Assembly: GCF_000154985.1 (NCBI RefSeq)
Contig: NZ_DS572692.1
Location: forward strand, 1 to 64,000
Direction: 5' to 3'
From: Streptococcus infantarius subsp. infantarius ATCC BAA-102
Lineage (GTDB): Bacteria; Bacillota; Bacilli; Lactobacillales; Streptococcaceae
DNA length: 64,000 nucleotides
The notes below the pieces were generated by a model. It was not told where the DNA came from. It made no database searches and saw nothing but the letters and a program-made list of their open reading frames with translations. The position numbers and the translations under genes are program-made. Every line of letters begins with the position of its first letter. Within the stretch, counting starts at the first letter, position 1. Shown one piece after another: positions 30,130-40,332 of this stretch.

Positions 30130-31245
30130 ATGAAATTTGAGAAAAAACTGGTCTATTATATAGTTCTTGCTTTTGTGATATGTTACGCAATTAAGGCATA
30201 TTGGGATACGGGAACATCACTTGTGGCGACGGTGATTAAAGCTAGTCAGCCATTTCTGATTGGAGCTGGTATTGCTTATATCGTAAATATCGTCATGAGT
30301 CTTTATGAGATGATTTTCACACGTCTGATTAAAAATAAATACCTTTTGAAGGTAAAACGGGCTGTCTCAATGATTTCGGCTTATTTAACCTTTATCTTGT
30401 TGATTAGTTGGCTCTTTTCAATTGTTCTACCAGATTTGATTGCTAGTATCAATTCACTATTGAAAATCGATACTAGTGGTATTGCGAACTTCATCAAAGA
30501 AGTTAATGACAATAAAGTTGTCAAAGATGTTTTGGCATATTTTGGAACATCATCAGATGTGACGACGACATTGTCAGATTACAGTCAACAGATTTTGAAT
30601 CAAGTTCTGTCAGTTTTGACAAGCATTTTAACGTCAGTAAGTACCATTGCCTCAACGCTTCTGAATGTCTTTATTAGTTTGGTCTTTTCAATTTATGTGC
30701 TAGCTAGCAAAGAACAACTATCTCGTCAATTTAATCTGTTAATTGATTCTTATCTTGGAAAATACGCTAAGACTGTCCACTATGTTTTAGATATTTTACA
30801 CCAGAGATTCCATGGTTTCTTTGTCGGACAGACCCTGGAAGCGATGATTCTTGGTAGTTTAACAGCTGGAGGTATGCTTTTGTTGCATTTGCCTTATGCA
30901 GCAACTATCGGGATACTGGTGGCCTTCACGGCTTTAATCCCAGTTGTAGGAGCTTATATTGGTTTGACAATTGGATTTATTCTGATCGCAACTCAGTCAG
31001 TCTCTCAAGCTATTTTCTTCGTGATTTATCTTGTCGTTCTTCAGCAATTTGAAGGAAATCTTATTTACCCGCGCGTGGTTGGTGGCTCAATCGGGTTACC
31101 TGGTATGTGGGTATTGATGGCTATTACCATTGGCGCAGCGCTTTGGGGCGTTTTAGGAATGCTAGTAGCTGTACCTTTAGCAGCTAGTCTTTATCAGATT
31201 ATCAAGGACAATGTCGCTAAACGCCAAGAAAATCGTTTAGAATAG
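30130..31245 (+). CDS. AI-2E family transporter (UPF0118)
   Basis: 371-residue membrane protein with about eight helices and a large extracytoplasmic segment (roughly 95-160). The family motif region near the C-terminus includes LPGMWVLMAITIGAALWGVLG and VPLAASLYQII. The family includes autoinducer-2 exporters and Na+/H+ antiporters; the specific role here is unknown. AAGGAGAA lies 10 bases before the ATG. Confidence 0.85.
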   Translation: MKFEKKLVYYIVLAFVICYAIKAYWDTGTSLVATVIKASQPFLIGAGIAYIVNIVMSLYEMIFTRLIKNKYLLKVKRAVSMISAYLTFILLISWLFSIVLPDLIASINSLLKIDTSGIANFIKEVNDNKVVKDVLAYFGTSSDVTTTLSDYSQQILNQVLSVLTSILTSVSTIASTLLNVFISLVFSIYVLASKEQLSRQFNLLIDSYLGKYAKTVHYVLDILHQRFHGFFVGQTLEAMILGSLTAGGMLLLHLPYAATIGILVAFTALIPVVGAYIGLTIGFILIATQSVSQAIFFVIYLVVLQQFEGNLIYPRVVGGSIGLPGMWVLMAITIGAALWGVLGMLVAVPLAASLYQIIKDNVAKRQENRLE

Positions 31246-31257
31246 CGAATTAAAGAA

Positions 31258-31299
31258 AAAAATACCTCTAACTTACGAATAAATAAGTGGAGGTATTTT
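31258..31299 (+). terminator. Hairpin ending the AI-2E gene and holding the radC RBS
   Basis: AAATACCTCTAACTTA and TAAGTGGAGGTATT form a long stem with an A-run before and a T-run after. The radC ribosome binding site GGAGG (31289-31293) lies in the 3' arm. Confidence 0.7.
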
Positions 31300-31300
31300 T

Positions 31301-31981
31301 ATGTATGCAATAGAAATGAAAGCAGATGCCATGTTGCCACGCGAACGATTGAGAGATTTAGGTGCCGAGCAATTAAGCAATCAAGAATTATTGTCCATTT
31401 TATTACGAACAGGTACCAAGACAAGACCAGTTTTAGAAGTAGCTAATGATATTTTAAAACACATCGATACACTTGCTGACTTTCAGCATTTATCCTTACA
31501 AGAATTGCAAAAAATTAAAGGAATTGGCTATGTCAAATCTATTGAAATCAAAGCAATGATTGAACTGGCAAAGCGCATTAGCAAAGCAGAATATGTCCAA
31601 AAAGAGCGTATCATGAGTAGTGAACGTTTGGCTAGAAAGATGATGTTAGAGTTGAGCAATCAGAAGCAGGAGCATTTGGTGGCGATTTATTTGGATACTC
31701 AGAATCGCATTATCGAACAACGGACGATTTTTATTGGTTCGGTTCGTCGTTCAATAGCAGAACCTCGTGAGATTTTGTACTATGCTTGTAAAAACATGGC
31801 AACTTCAGTGATTATTATTCACAATCATCCGTCAGGTTCACCAGCACCGAGTGAAAATGACCTACGATTTACCGAGAAAATGAAACGAGCTTGCGATGAT
31901 ATTGGCATAGTCTGTTTAGATCACATTATAGTAGGCAAATACCAATATTATAGTTTTAGGGAAGAAACAGATGTACTGTAA
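31301..31981 (+). CDS. radC: RadC/JAB-domain DNA repair family protein
   Basis: 226 residues. An N-terminal helix-hairpin-helix part ([35 protein letters not shown]) is followed by the JAMM metalloprotease-like domain with [19 protein letters not shown]. The repair role historically given to RadC is doubtful, and the biochemical function is unknown. The start is at ATG 31301, with its GGAGG inside the preceding hairpin. Confidence 0.92.
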   Translation: MYAIEMKADAMLPRERLRDLGAEQLSNQELLSILLRTGTKTRPVLEVANDILKHIDTLADFQHLSLQELQKIKGIGYVKSIEIKAMIELAKRISKAEYVQKERIMSSERLARKMMLELSNQKQEHLVAIYLDTQNRIIEQRTIFIGSVRRSIAEPREILYYACKNMATSVIIIHNHPSGSPAPSENDLRFTEKMKRACDDIGIVCLDHIIVGKYQYYSFREETDVL

Positions 31982-31984
31982 AAC

Positions 31985-32014
31985 TAAAAAAGCCTGAAGG
32001 GAAAACTCTCAGGC
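31985..32014 (-). terminator. Terminator after rex
   Basis: GCCTGA/TCAGGC stem with a minus-strand T-run; points at rex, 64 bp upstream. Confidence 0.7.
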
Positions 32015-32077
32015 AAGAAAAAGTATTCTAATACTAAATAAACTCAGCTAAGCAAAAAGCAGTTGGATTGCAGTTTG

Positions 32078-32720
32078 TTATTGATTTGATTGACTCATGA
32101 AATAAAGAAGTGTCTGTAATTCACTCGTTAAGTCAACGTATTGGACGATGACACCTTTTGGAACATTAAGATGGACGGGAGCAAAACTTAAAATACCACG
32201 AATACCAGCTTCAACCAAGATATCAGCAACTTCTTGAGCCTTATTACTCGGAACGGTTAAAATAGCAGTTTCGATACCAGCTTCTTGTGCGTGCTCCTTA
32301 AGTGATGAGATACCATAAACTGGAATACCATCTGATGTTTTATGCCCAACAATTTCATTATCGTCTGTATCAAAAGCCATAGCAATTTGCATCTTGTTAC
32401 GATCATGGAAACGGTAGTGAAGTAATGCTCGACCGATATTACCACATCCGACCAATAAAACATTTGTCGTTGAATGGTCGTTTAGGATATCAGCGAAGAA
32501 GTTCATTAATTTTTTGTACGTCATAGCCGAAGCCACGTCTTCCTAGCTCACCAAAATAGGAAAAATCTCGGCGAACAGTTGCAGAATCAATTCCCATAGC
32601 ATCTGCAATTTGTTTTGAACTTGCTTTTTCGACATTATCTGTATTAAAACGTTTGAAAATGCGATAATACAGCGAAAGTCGCTTAGCCGTTGCTTTAGGA
32701 ATAGATTTCTCAGTAGTCAC
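32078..32720 (-). pseudogene. rex: Redox-sensing repressor Rex, frameshifted
   Basis: Rex senses NADH/NAD+ and represses fermentation genes. The N-terminal winged helix ([38 protein letters not shown]) is in one frame ending at 32490. The NAD-binding domain ([31 protein letters not shown], split between frames) is in another. The frames join at a run of six T (A on the coding strand) at 32510-32515; removing one base restores about 213 residues, the family length. The start is GTG at 32720, with AAAGGGAG ahead. As written, the protein would be a DNA-binding domain alone. Confidence 0.88.
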
Positions 32721-32800
32721 AATACCATCTCCCTTTTACTTGTTACATCTATTGTAACAAAAACTTTGTGAAAATAAAAACAAATTTTACAAAATAGAGT

Positions 32801-32850
32801 AAAAAAACAACTCCAAAGCTAATAAGAAGTAGCTTGGGAGTTGTTTTTAT
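32801..32850 (-). terminator. Terminator after DUF1831 gene
   Basis: CAACTCC-AAGCT/AGCTT-GGAGTTG stem with runs of A and T on either side. Confidence 0.82.
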
Positions 32851-32853
32851 TGA

Positions 32854-33201
32854 TTAAGCTTCTTTTTTAGTGAAAATATCACGTTCAACGAGGCTGTCCA
32901 TCAAGAAATAGAATTTTTCTTGGAGGATTTTATTATCTTCAGATTTGAAGATATTAACGAAACGAAGCCCTGATTTGTCAGTGATGCTTAGTTTGAAGCC
33001 TGTCACATCTTTGTTGATAGTAATTTTTAGTGGGAATCCATCACCTGAATTAGGGACTTTTTCCAATAAACGCGTTAATTCGTAATTACCGATACGGTTT
33101 TGCGTAAAGGTTGTGTCACGAAGCGTATATTTTTTAATATTATCGCTAATAGCATAGCTGTAAAGACAGTCTTTTAAAGTGATTTCTTTTTCAAATGCCA
33201 T
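32854..33201 (-). CDS. DUF1831 family protein
   Basis: 115-residue soluble protein (MAFEKEITLKDCLYSYAISD...). DUF1831 proteins are found next to cysteine desulfurase in lactic acid bacteria, with a TATA-binding-like fold and unknown role. It begins 1 bp after the nifS-like gene ends, so the two are cotranscribed and probably functionally linked to sulfur transfer. Confidence 0.8.
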   Translation of the reverse strand: MAFEKEITLKDCLYSYAISDNIKKYTLRDTTFTQNRIGNYELTRLLEKVPNSGDGFPLKITINKDVTGFKLSITDKSGLRFVNIFKSEDNKILQEKFYFLMDSLVERDIFTKKEA

Positions 33202-33202
33202 C

Positions 33203-34318
33203 CTATTTTCCTACAATTCCTATTAATTTTTTAGCGAGTTCTTGAACTTCTTCGATAGTGTTAAGTTCTGATAAGCTAACGCGGATTGATTCTGCCAAAC
33301 GTGGTGAATCTTCACCATATAGGCTTGCCAAGACGTGACTTGGATCAACAGTACCAGCAGTACATGCAGAACCAGTTGAAACAGCGATACCAGCTAAATC
33401 AAGGCGAGTTAGGAGAATACCGTTGTTTTGATTTGGAAAACCAATGTTGAGCACGTGAGGTATTTTGTTTTGGCTACCGTTGATGTAATAGTCTAAGCCA
33501 GAAATAGCATCAAGGAAGGCTTGACGTAGTTCTTGGACGTGTTTGTAATTAGCATCTTTGTTAGCAACAGCATCTGATAGGGCTTTTGCCATACCAGCAA
33601 TACCAATCATATTTTCAGTGCTAGCTCTGCGTTTTTCTTCTTGTTCCCCACCATGGAGTAAATTATCAAAGTGTTGTGGTGTTGAGTAAAGAATACCCAC
33701 ACCTTTTGGTCCGTGGAATTTATGAGCTGAAGCTGAAAGAAAATCAGCTTTAATCTCTTCAGGATAAACATCAATTTTCCCGATTGCTTGAACAGCATCA
33801 ACGTGGAAAGCAGCTTGATGGTCTGAGAGAAGTTCGCCAATTTCTTTAACGGGAAGAAGGTCACCTGTTTCGTTGTTTGCAAACATTGTGCTGACTAAAA
33901 TCGTATCATCGCGAAGAGCGTCAGCCACTTGTTTAGCAGAAACATGACCATCTTCAGGTTTTAGGTAAGTGACTTCAAAACCAAAACGTTTTTCCAAATA
34001 CTCCATTGTATGAAGAACAGAGTGGTGTTCGATAGAAGTGGTAATGATGTGTTTACCTTTTTCTTGGTTAGCAAGAGCATAGCCTTTGATAGCAGTGTTG
34101 TTGCTTTCAGTAGCACCAGATGTAAAGATAATGCGGCGTGGGTCAGTTTTTAAAGCTGAGGCAATGGTCTGGCGGTAAGAACGCAAACGCTGGTTAGCGT
34201 GACGTCCAATCCCATGAATACTTGATGGGTTACCAAAATCGTTGACCATAATTTCTGTCATTGCATCAATAACAGAAGGTGTGAGAGGGGTAGTTGCAGC
34301 ATTATCGAGATATATCAT
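33203..34318 (-). CDS. Cysteine desulfurase (NifS/IscS-like)
   Basis: PLP enzyme taking sulfur from cysteine for tRNA thiolation or cofactor synthesis. 371 residues. YLDNAATTPLTPSV starts the protein, and SAHKFHGPKGVGILY carries the PLP lysine. The active cysteine is in STGSACTAGTVDPSHVL. It is distinct from the SufS group. It sits between prs and DUF1831, the conserved streptococcal order; 8 bp separate it from prs. Confidence 0.93.
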   Translation of the reverse strand: MIYLDNAATTPLTPSVIDAMTEIMVNDFGNPSSIHGIGRHANQRLRSYRQTIASALKTDPRRIIFTSGATESNNTAIKGYALANQEKGKHIITTSIEHHSVLHTMEYLEKRFGFEVTYLKPEDGHVSAKQVADALRDDTILVSTMFANNETGDLLPVKEIGELLSDHQAAFHVDAVQAIGKIDVYPEEIKADFLSASAHKFHGPKGVGILYSTPQHFDNLLHGGEQEEKRRASTENMIGIAGMAKALSDAVANKDANYKHVQELRQAFLDAISGLDYYINGSQNKIPHVLNIGFPNQNNGILLTRLDLAGIAVSTGSACTAGTVDPSHVLASLYGEDSPRLAESIRVSLSELNTIEEVQELAKKLIGIVGK

Positions 34319-34326
34319 ATAGTAAA

Positions 34327-35298
34327 TTAATCCTTTTTAGCGTTATATGAGAATAATGGGCTGAGCGGAGTTTTTTCGTGGATACGAATAATCGCGTCAG
34401 CAATCAATTTGCTTGCTGAAAGGTATTTAATGTTCTTAGGCAAGCGTTCTTTAGTAGCAACTGAGTCAGTTACTAAGATTTCTTTAATAGGAGCAGCATC
34501 AAGGCTTTCTGCAGCAGCTCCAGCAAATAGACCGTGACTAGCAACGGCATAAATTTCAGTAGCGCCATCGCGTTCAACGATTTTAGCTGCCTCAGCAAAT
34601 GTTTTACCAGTGTTCAAAATGTCATCGATAAGGATTGCTTTTTTTCCAGCAACATCACCGATAATGTAGCCTTCTTCACGGTGTGCATCATCTTCAGCGT
34701 AGTCGATGATAGCGATTGGTGAATCAAGGGTTTGAGCCAAGCTACGAGCACGTTTGATACCAGAGTTTTTAGGGCTGACAACAACAACGTCTTCACCTTT
34801 CAAACCAAGGTCGCAGTAGTATTGAGCAAACAATGGAACAGTAAAGAGGTTATCAACTGGGACATCAAAGAAACCTTGTACTTGAACAGCGTGAAGGTCA
34901 AGAGTCAAAAGACGGTCAACACCAGCTTTAACAAGCATGTTTGCTACAAGTTTAGCTGTGATTGGTTCACGTGATGCAGCGATACGGTCTTGACGTGAGT
35001 ATCCGAAGTAAGGGATAACGACATTGACAGTGTTGGCGCTGGCACGTTTACAAGCGTCTACCATAATCAAGAGTTCCCAAAGGTTGTCATTAACAGGGTA
35101 GCTAGTTGATTGGATGATATAGATATCATCACCACGAACTGTTTCTTCGATGTTAATCATGATTTCGCCGTCTGAAAACTTGCGTGTTGACACTTTTCTA
35201 AGAGGGACTCCAACTTCGTCCGCAATTTTTTGTGCAATCTCTACGTTAGAAGAAAGAGAAAAAAGCTTGAATTGTTTGTCGGCGTAATGTTCTGCCAT
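34327..35298 (-). CDS. prs: Ribose-phosphate pyrophosphokinase
   Basis: Makes PRPP from ribose-5-phosphate and ATP, feeding purine, pyrimidine, His and Trp synthesis. 323 residues. SRKFSDGE-type ([17 protein letters not shown]), [10 protein letters not shown] and the PRPP-binding loop [16 protein letters not shown] are present. AAAGGAG lies before the ATG. It is likely the main (class I) streptococcal Prs. Confidence 0.96.
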   Translation of the reverse strand: MAEHYADKQFKLFSLSSNVEIAQKIADEVGVPLRKVSTRKFSDGEIMINIEETVRGDDIYIIQSTSYPVNDNLWELLIMVDACKRASANTVNVVIPYFGYSRQDRIAASREPITAKLVANMLVKAGVDRLLTLDLHAVQVQGFFDVPVDNLFTVPLFAQYYCDLGLKGEDVVVVSPKNSGIKRARSLAQTLDSPIAIIDYAEDDAHREEGYIIGDVAGKKAILIDDILNTGKTFAEAAKIVERDGATEIYAVASHGLFAGAAAESLDAAPIKEILVTDSVATKERLPKNIKYLSASKLIADAIIRIHEKTPLSPLFSYNAKKD

Positions 35299-35370
35299 GA
35301 TATAAATAAACTCCTTTAAAATTAATACTTATATTTTACCAAAAAAACTGAAATAATTCAGCATTTTCTA

Positions 35371-35397
35371 AGGAAAAAGCGCCTTTTAATTTCGCTT
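35371..35397 (-). terminator. Weak hairpin at end of CYTH gene
   Basis: AAGCG/CGCTT arms with a T-run on the minus strand, overlapping the stop. Confidence 0.4.
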
Positions 35398-35955
35398 AAG
35401 GGTTGCGCTAAAGCGAGCAACTTTGCTTTTAGCATACTTGAAATCAATGTCATGCTGAACTAAGAAGTTGTCAAAATCTTTTTTGCCTTTTTCAGCATTT
35501 TCAACTTCTAGTTCAAGTTCATAGTCTTTAATATCAGCATATTGATTGCTATCAAGAGCCATAAGACCAATATCTGTCATTGTTTCGCGGCGTGTTGTCG
35601 TCAGACTACCAAAATTTTTAAGGCTTGATAGTTTAACACCATTTTCTTCGATAAGTTTCAAAAAATCAACTTCTGGAAATTGACCTGACTTGATGATTTC
35701 TTTGGCATCAGCCACACTCAAATCATAGTTGTATTCCAAATTACCAACTTCTTTTGGAATTTTCAATGTGATTTCTGCGCGATTTGGCAATGTCCGAATG
35801 CGAAGAGACATGCGATGTGCTTTCATGTCAAAATTATCTGAATCGAAGTAGTAATTCGTTTGCGTTACGGGTGTAACGTGTGAAAGTTGACTGTTAAGAC
35901 GATTGAATTCGTCTTTAGTGAGTAATGTTTTGTACTCAATTTCAAGGTGTGTCAT
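35386..35955 (-). CDS. CYTH domain-containing protein
   Basis: 189 residues of the CYTH (triphosphate tunnel metalloenzyme) superfamily. The N-terminal signature HLEIEYKTLLTKDEF (E-x-E-x-K) and the alternating charged strands (RMSLRIRTL, AEITLKIP, YELELEVE) that line the tunnel are visible. Substrates in the family include triphosphate and thiamine triphosphate; this one is unassigned. It is divergent from relQ, a conserved arrangement. Confidence 0.88.
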   Translation of the reverse strand: MTHLEIEYKTLLTKDEFNRLNSQLSHVTPVTQTNYYFDSDNFDMKAHRMSLRIRTLPNRAEITLKIPKEVGNLEYNYDLSVADAKEIIKSGQFPEVDFLKLIEENGVKLSSLKNFGSLTTTRRETMTDIGLMALDSNQYADIKDYELELEVENAEKGKKDFDNFLVQHDIDFKYAKSKVARFSATLKRN

Positions 35956-36092
35956 AAAATAATTTTCCTTTTTTCCTCAATTAGAAATATGGTATAATAG
36001 GTTTGTTATATTAATTCTATACAAAAGTCAATTTTTTGACAAGGATTGGTTATGTCTGCGTGACAAGCCCATCCCATTAGGAAGGAAATGTG

Positions 36093-36758
36093 ATGGACTG
36101 GGAGAAATTTTTAGATCCTTACATACAAACTGTTGGTGAATTGAAGATTAAATTGCGCGGAATCCGCAAGCAATTTCGTAAACAAAATCGACATTCACCG
36201 ATTGAGTTTGTGACTGGTCGTGTAAAATCGGTCGAAAGTATCAAGGAAAAAATGGTGCTACGCGGGATTAAACCAGAGAACATTGAACAAGATTTGCAAG
36301 ATATTGCTGGTCTTCGTATTATGGTTCAATTTGTTGATGACGTTGATGAAGTTTTGGCACTTTTACGTAGTCGACATGATATGAAAATCGTGCAGGAACG
36401 TGATTACATCACGCATATGAAAGCCAGTGGTTATCGTTCATACCATGTTATTGTGGAATATCCTGTTGATACCATTGATGGTCAAAAAACAGTTCTAGCT
36501 GAGATTCAAATTAGGACTTTAGCGATGAACTTCTGGGCAACGATTGAACATTCATTGAATTATAAATATAAAGGCGAGTTTCCTGATGAAATTAAAAAAC
36601 GTTTGGAAACAACAGCAAAAATTGCCCTTGAGTTGGATGAGGAGATGCGAAAAATTCGCGAGGATATTAGGGAAGCACAGCTTTTATTTGATCCCGAAAG
36701 TCGGAAATTAAGTGATGGTGTAGGAAATAGTGATGACACAGACGAATATTACAGATAA
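36093..36758 (+). CDS. relQ: Small alarmone synthetase RelQ
   Basis: Makes (p)ppGpp without a hydrolase domain. 221 residues. RelA/SpoT synthetase features: [24 protein letters not shown], and [28 protein letters not shown] at 36093 is chosen over the adjacent GTG at 36090 by spacing from GGAAGGAAA. It overlaps nadK by 26 nt, and the block continues with rluD and pta, as in S. mutans. Confidence 0.93.
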   Translation: MDWEKFLDPYIQTVGELKIKLRGIRKQFRKQNRHSPIEFVTGRVKSVESIKEKMVLRGIKPENIEQDLQDIAGLRIMVQFVDDVDEVLALLRSRHDMKIVQERDYITHMKASGYRSYHVIVEYPVDTIDGQKTVLAEIQIRTLAMNFWATIEHSLNYKYKGEFPDEIKKRLETTAKIALELDEEMRKIREDIREAQLLFDPESRKLSDGVGNSDDTDEYYR

Positions 36759-37569
36759 AGTAACACGTGTTGCTATCATAGCAAACGGGAAATATCAGAG
36801 TAGACGAGTTGCCTCAAAGCTTTTTGCGGCATTCAAGGAAGATAAAGGATTCTATTTGTCTAAAAAAGATCCAGATATTGTCATTTCCATTGGTGGTGAT
36901 GGCATGCTGTTGTCTGCTTTTCACACGTATGAAAAGATCCTTGATAAAGTCCGCTTTGTGGGAATTCATACCGGTCATCTGGGGTTTTACACCGATTACC
37001 GAGATTTTGAAGTAGAAACGTTAATTGAGAATTTGCGAGCTGATAAGGGGTGTAAGGCATCTTATCCAGTTTTGCGAGCTAAAATCACTTTAGATGATGG
37101 TCGTGTGGTGAAAGCGCGCGCCCTTAACGAAGTAGCCATCAAACGTATTGAGAAAACAATGGTTGCTGACGTTGTCATTGATAAAGTGAAGTTAGAACGT
37201 TTCCGTGGTGATGGTATTTCGGTATCGACACCGACAGGAAGCACAGCTTACAATAAATCTTTAGGCGGAGCTATTTTGCACCCAACGATGGAAGCGATGC
37301 AGTTGACAGAGATTTCTAGTCTTAACAACCGTGTTTATCGCACCCTTGGGTCATCTGTGATTGTGCCGAAAAAAGATAAAATTGAAATCATTCCTAAACG
37401 CCAAGGCGTTTATACAGTGTCAATCGATAACAAAACAATGCATTATAAAAATGTGTCTAAAATTGAATATTGTATTGACAATAAAAAAATTAGTTTTGTG
37501 GCAACACCCTTCCATACAAGTTTCTGGGAGCGCGTGAGAGATGCCTTTATAGGAGAAGTAGATTCGTGA
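36733..37569 (+). CDS. nadK: NAD kinase
   Basis: Phosphorylates NAD to NADP. 278 residues. The GGDG motif ([14 protein letters not shown]), the NE/D motif ALNEVAIKR and [16 protein letters not shown] are characteristic. The start at 36733 follows a GGAAA site inside relQ. The TGA stop overlaps the rluD GTG start (GTGA), showing translational coupling. Confidence 0.94.
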   Translation: MTQTNITDKVTRVAIIANGKYQSRRVASKLFAAFKEDKGFYLSKKDPDIVISIGGDGMLLSAFHTYEKILDKVRFVGIHTGHLGFYTDYRDFEVETLIENLRADKGCKASYPVLRAKITLDDGRVVKARALNEVAIKRIEKTMVADVVIDKVKLERFRGDGISVSTPTGSTAYNKSLGGAILHPTMEAMQLTEISSLNNRVYRTLGSSVIVPKKDKIEIIPKRQGVYTVSIDNKTMHYKNVSKIEYCIDNKKISFVATPFHTSFWERVRDAFIGEVDS

Positions 37570-38456
37570 GATTTGAATTTATTGCGGACCGACGAACCAA
37601 AGTAAAAACCTTTTTAAAGGGACATGATGTTTCAAAAGGCTTATTAGCCAAAGTGAAATTTAAAGGTGGAAATATTTGGGTAAATGGCGTTGAGCAAAAT
37701 GCCATTTATTTATTGGATGTGGGAGATGTGGTGACGATCGAAATTCCTGATGAACAGGAACATGAAACCCTTATTCCAGTCAAACATGACCTTGATATTG
37801 CCTATGAAGATGATCACTTCTTGATTTTCAATAAACCCCATGGTTATGCTAGTATTCCAAGTGTTTTGCACTCAAATACCATCGCTAATTTTGTCAAATA
37901 TTACTACATGGAGCAAAATTATCCTAACAAGCAAGTTCACATCGTAACTCGACTTGATAAGGATACAAGCGGCTTGATGCTCTTTGCCAAACACGGCTAT
38001 GCCCATGCTCGACTTGATAAACAACTACAAAGTAAGACCATTGAAAAACGTTATTATGCCTTGGTTTCTGGTCAAGGTGAACTAGAAGATGAGGGAGAAA
38101 TCATTGCGCCGATTGCTCGAGATGAAGATAGTATTATCACACGTCGCGTGCATCCGTCTGGAAAATACGCTCACACAAGTTATCGCGTTGTGGAACGCTT
38201 TGGCGATGTGGCTTTGGTAGATATTCGACTTCACACAGGACGAACTCACCAAATTCGTGTGCATTTTGCTCACATTGGTTTCCCACTTTTGGGAGATGAT
38301 TTGTATGGTGGTTGCATGGATCTTGGCATTACGCGACAAGCGCTGCATTGCCATTATTTACGTTTTGTAGACCCTTACACAAATAAAGAGATTATTCAAA
38401 GTGCAAACTTGACAGATGACTTTGATAGCGTTATCATGAAGCTACAACAAAAATAG
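37566..38456 (+). CDS. RluD-type rRNA pseudouridine synthase
   Basis: Isomerises uridine to pseudouridine in structured RNA, probably 23S rRNA. 296 residues. The N-terminal part is S4-like, and the catalytic aspartate motif [19 protein letters not shown] and the [23 protein letters not shown] segment are typical. The GTG start at 37566 overlaps the nadK stop by 4 nt. AGGAGAA lies upstream. Confidence 0.93.
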   Translation: MRFEFIADRRTKVKTFLKGHDVSKGLLAKVKFKGGNIWVNGVEQNAIYLLDVGDVVTIEIPDEQEHETLIPVKHDLDIAYEDDHFLIFNKPHGYASIPSVLHSNTIANFVKYYYMEQNYPNKQVHIVTRLDKDTSGLMLFAKHGYAHARLDKQLQSKTIEKRYYALVSGQGELEDEGEIIAPIARDEDSIITRRVHPSGKYAHTSYRVVERFGDVALVDIRLHTGRTHQIRVHFAHIGFPLLGDDLYGGCMDLGITRQALHCHYLRFVDPYTNKEIIQSANLTDDFDSVIMKLQQK

Positions 38457-38473
38457 ATGGAAGGTTAATTTTT

Positions 38474-39472
38474 ATGGGAATTCGATCTTTATTTGGTAGC
38501 TTAAGGGAAAAAATTGTTGGTAAAAACCTCAAAATTGTTTTTCCTGAAGGAAATGATGAACGTGTTCTTCGTGCAGCCGCTCGTTTAAAATTTGAAGGTT
38601 TGATTGAACCAATTATTTTAGGAGAAGCTACGGAAGTTCGAGAATTACTGGCTAAATTCGGTTTTGCTGATCAAAACTATGTGATTATTAACCCGCAAAC
38701 TTATGATAAGTTTGATGAGATGAAGGAAGCCTTTCTTGAAATCCGAAAAGGTAAAGCAAGTCCTGAAGATGCTGATCGTCTATTGAAAGACATTAATTAT
38801 TTTGGTGTCATGTTGGTCAAACTTGGTTTGGCTGATGGTATGGTTTCTGGTGCGATTCATTCAACAGCAGATACTGTTCGCCCAGCTCTTCAAATCATCA
38901 AAACAAAACCGGGCATTTCCAGAACATCAGGTGTTTTCTTGATGAACCGTGAAAGCACTGATCAACGTTTTATGTTCGCGGATTGTGCTATCAATATTGA
39001 TCCGAATGCTCAAGAATTATCTGAAATTGCTTTAAACACTGCTGAAACGGCAAGAATTTTTGACATTGATCCAAAGATTGCCATGCTTAGCTTTTCAACA
39101 AAAGGAAGTGCCAAAGCACCTCAATCTGAAAAAGTTCGTGAAGCCACTCAACTGGCTAAGGGACGTCAGCCTGAATTGGCTATCGATGGTGAATTGCAAT
39201 TTGATGCCGCTTTTGTTCCAAGTACAGCAGAAGTAAAAGCACCAGATAGTGATGTCGCTGGACAAGCAAACGTCTTTATCTTCCCAGACCTTCAATCAGG
39301 AAACATTGGTTACAAGATTGCTCAACGTCTTGGTATGTTTGAGGCAATCGGTCCAATTCTTCAAGGATTGAACAAACCAGTCAATGATTTATCACGTGGT
39401 TCAAGTGCAGAAGATATTTATAAATTAGCTATTATCACAGCAGCTCAGGCTGTTGATGACATGAACGAATAA
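38474..39472 (+). CDS. pta: Phosphate acetyltransferase
   Basis: Converts acetyl-CoA and phosphate to acetyl-phosphate, the step before acetate kinase in ATP-yielding fermentation. 332 residues. KIVFPEGNDERVLRAA starts the protein and VSGAIHSTADTVRPALQIIKT is a family signature. It lies 17 bp after rluD, last gene of the relQ operon. A CAGTTGG/CCAACTG hairpin with a weak T-run (39484-39504) follows. Confidence 0.95.
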   Translation: MGIRSLFGSLREKIVGKNLKIVFPEGNDERVLRAAARLKFEGLIEPIILGEATEVRELLAKFGFADQNYVIINPQTYDKFDEMKEAFLEIRKGKASPEDADRLLKDINYFGVMLVKLGLADGMVSGAIHSTADTVRPALQIIKTKPGISRTSGVFLMNRESTDQRFMFADCAINIDPNAQELSEIALNTAETARIFDIDPKIAMLSFSTKGSAKAPQSEKVREATQLAKGRQPELAIDGELQFDAAFVPSTAEVKAPDSDVAGQANVFIFPDLQSGNIGYKIAQRLGMFEAIGPILQGLNKPVNDLSRGSSAEDIYKLAIITAAQAVDDMNE

Positions 39473-39542
39473 TAAGAAAGAATCAGTTGGCTGATAACCA
39501 ACTGACTTCCTTATATCCAGAAGAGTATAGAAAGAGAGTAAC

Positions 39543-40298
39543 ATGACAAAAATTGCATTAGTAACAGGCGCTTCGGCAGGATTTGGAAAAGCTATTGTTA
39601 AGAAATTAGTAGCAGATGGTTATCAAGTTATTGCCAGTGCTCGTCGTTTGGAAAAATTGCAGAGCTTACAAGCAGAACTAGGTAGTGATAAGGTTTATCC
39701 TTTACAAATGGATGTTTCTGAGCCAAAACTCATTGATCAAGCTTTAGCAAGTTTACCAGAAACTTGGCAACACATTGACCTTTTAGTTAATAATGCTGGT
39801 TTGGCACTTGGCTTAGACAAGGCATATGAGGCCGATTTTACTGACTGGATGACCATGATTAATACCAATATCGTAGGCCTTGTTTATCTGACACGCCAAG
39901 TCTTACCAGACATGGTTAAGCATAATTCAGGGATGATTATTAACCTTGGGTCAACGGCAGGAACTATTCCATACCCAGGTGCCAATGTTTACGGTGCATC
40001 AAAAGCCTTTGTCAAACAATTCTCGCTAAATTTGCGTGCTGATCTTGCTGGGACAAAGATTCGTGTGACGAATATCGAACCAGGGCTTTGCGAAGGAACA
40101 GAGTTCTCAAATGTTCGCTTCAAAGGTGACGATGAACGTACTGAGAAACTTTACGAAGGAGCGCACGCCATTACGCCAGAAGATATCGCAAACACCGTTT
40201 CTTGGGTGGCTAGTCAGCCAGAGCATGTTAATTTTAACCGTATTGAAATGATGCCAGTGTCTCAAACATACGGTGCGCAGCCTGTTTACCGTGATTAA
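39543..40298 (+). CDS. SDR family NAD(P)-dependent oxidoreductase
   Basis: 251 residues. The Rossmann motif TGASAGFG, NNAGLALG, the catalytic YGASK and the serine in NLGSTAGTIPYPGA are present. The sequence resembles YdfG-type 3-hydroxy acid/serine dehydrogenases. The substrate is inferred only by family. AGAAAGAGAG precedes the ATG. It is followed by a terminator shared with the facing gene. Confidence 0.88.
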   Translation: MTKIALVTGASAGFGKAIVKKLVADGYQVIASARRLEKLQSLQAELGSDKVYPLQMDVSEPKLIDQALASLPETWQHIDLLVNNAGLALGLDKAYEADFTDWMTMINTNIVGLVYLTRQVLPDMVKHNSGMIINLGSTAGTIPYPGANVYGASKAFVKQFSLNLRADLAGTKIRVTNIEPGLCEGTEFSNVRFKGDDERTEKLYEGAHAITPEDIANTVSWVASQPEHVNFNRIEMMPVSQTYGAQPVYRD

Positions 40299-40305
40299 GA
40301 ATAAA

Positions 40306-40332
40306 CAAAAAGAGCCTTTGGGCTCTTTTTTA
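40306..40332 (+). terminator. Bidirectional terminator between SDR and PAS genes
   Basis: AAAAAGAGCC/GGCTCTTTTT stem with a 4-base loop. Confidence 0.87.
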
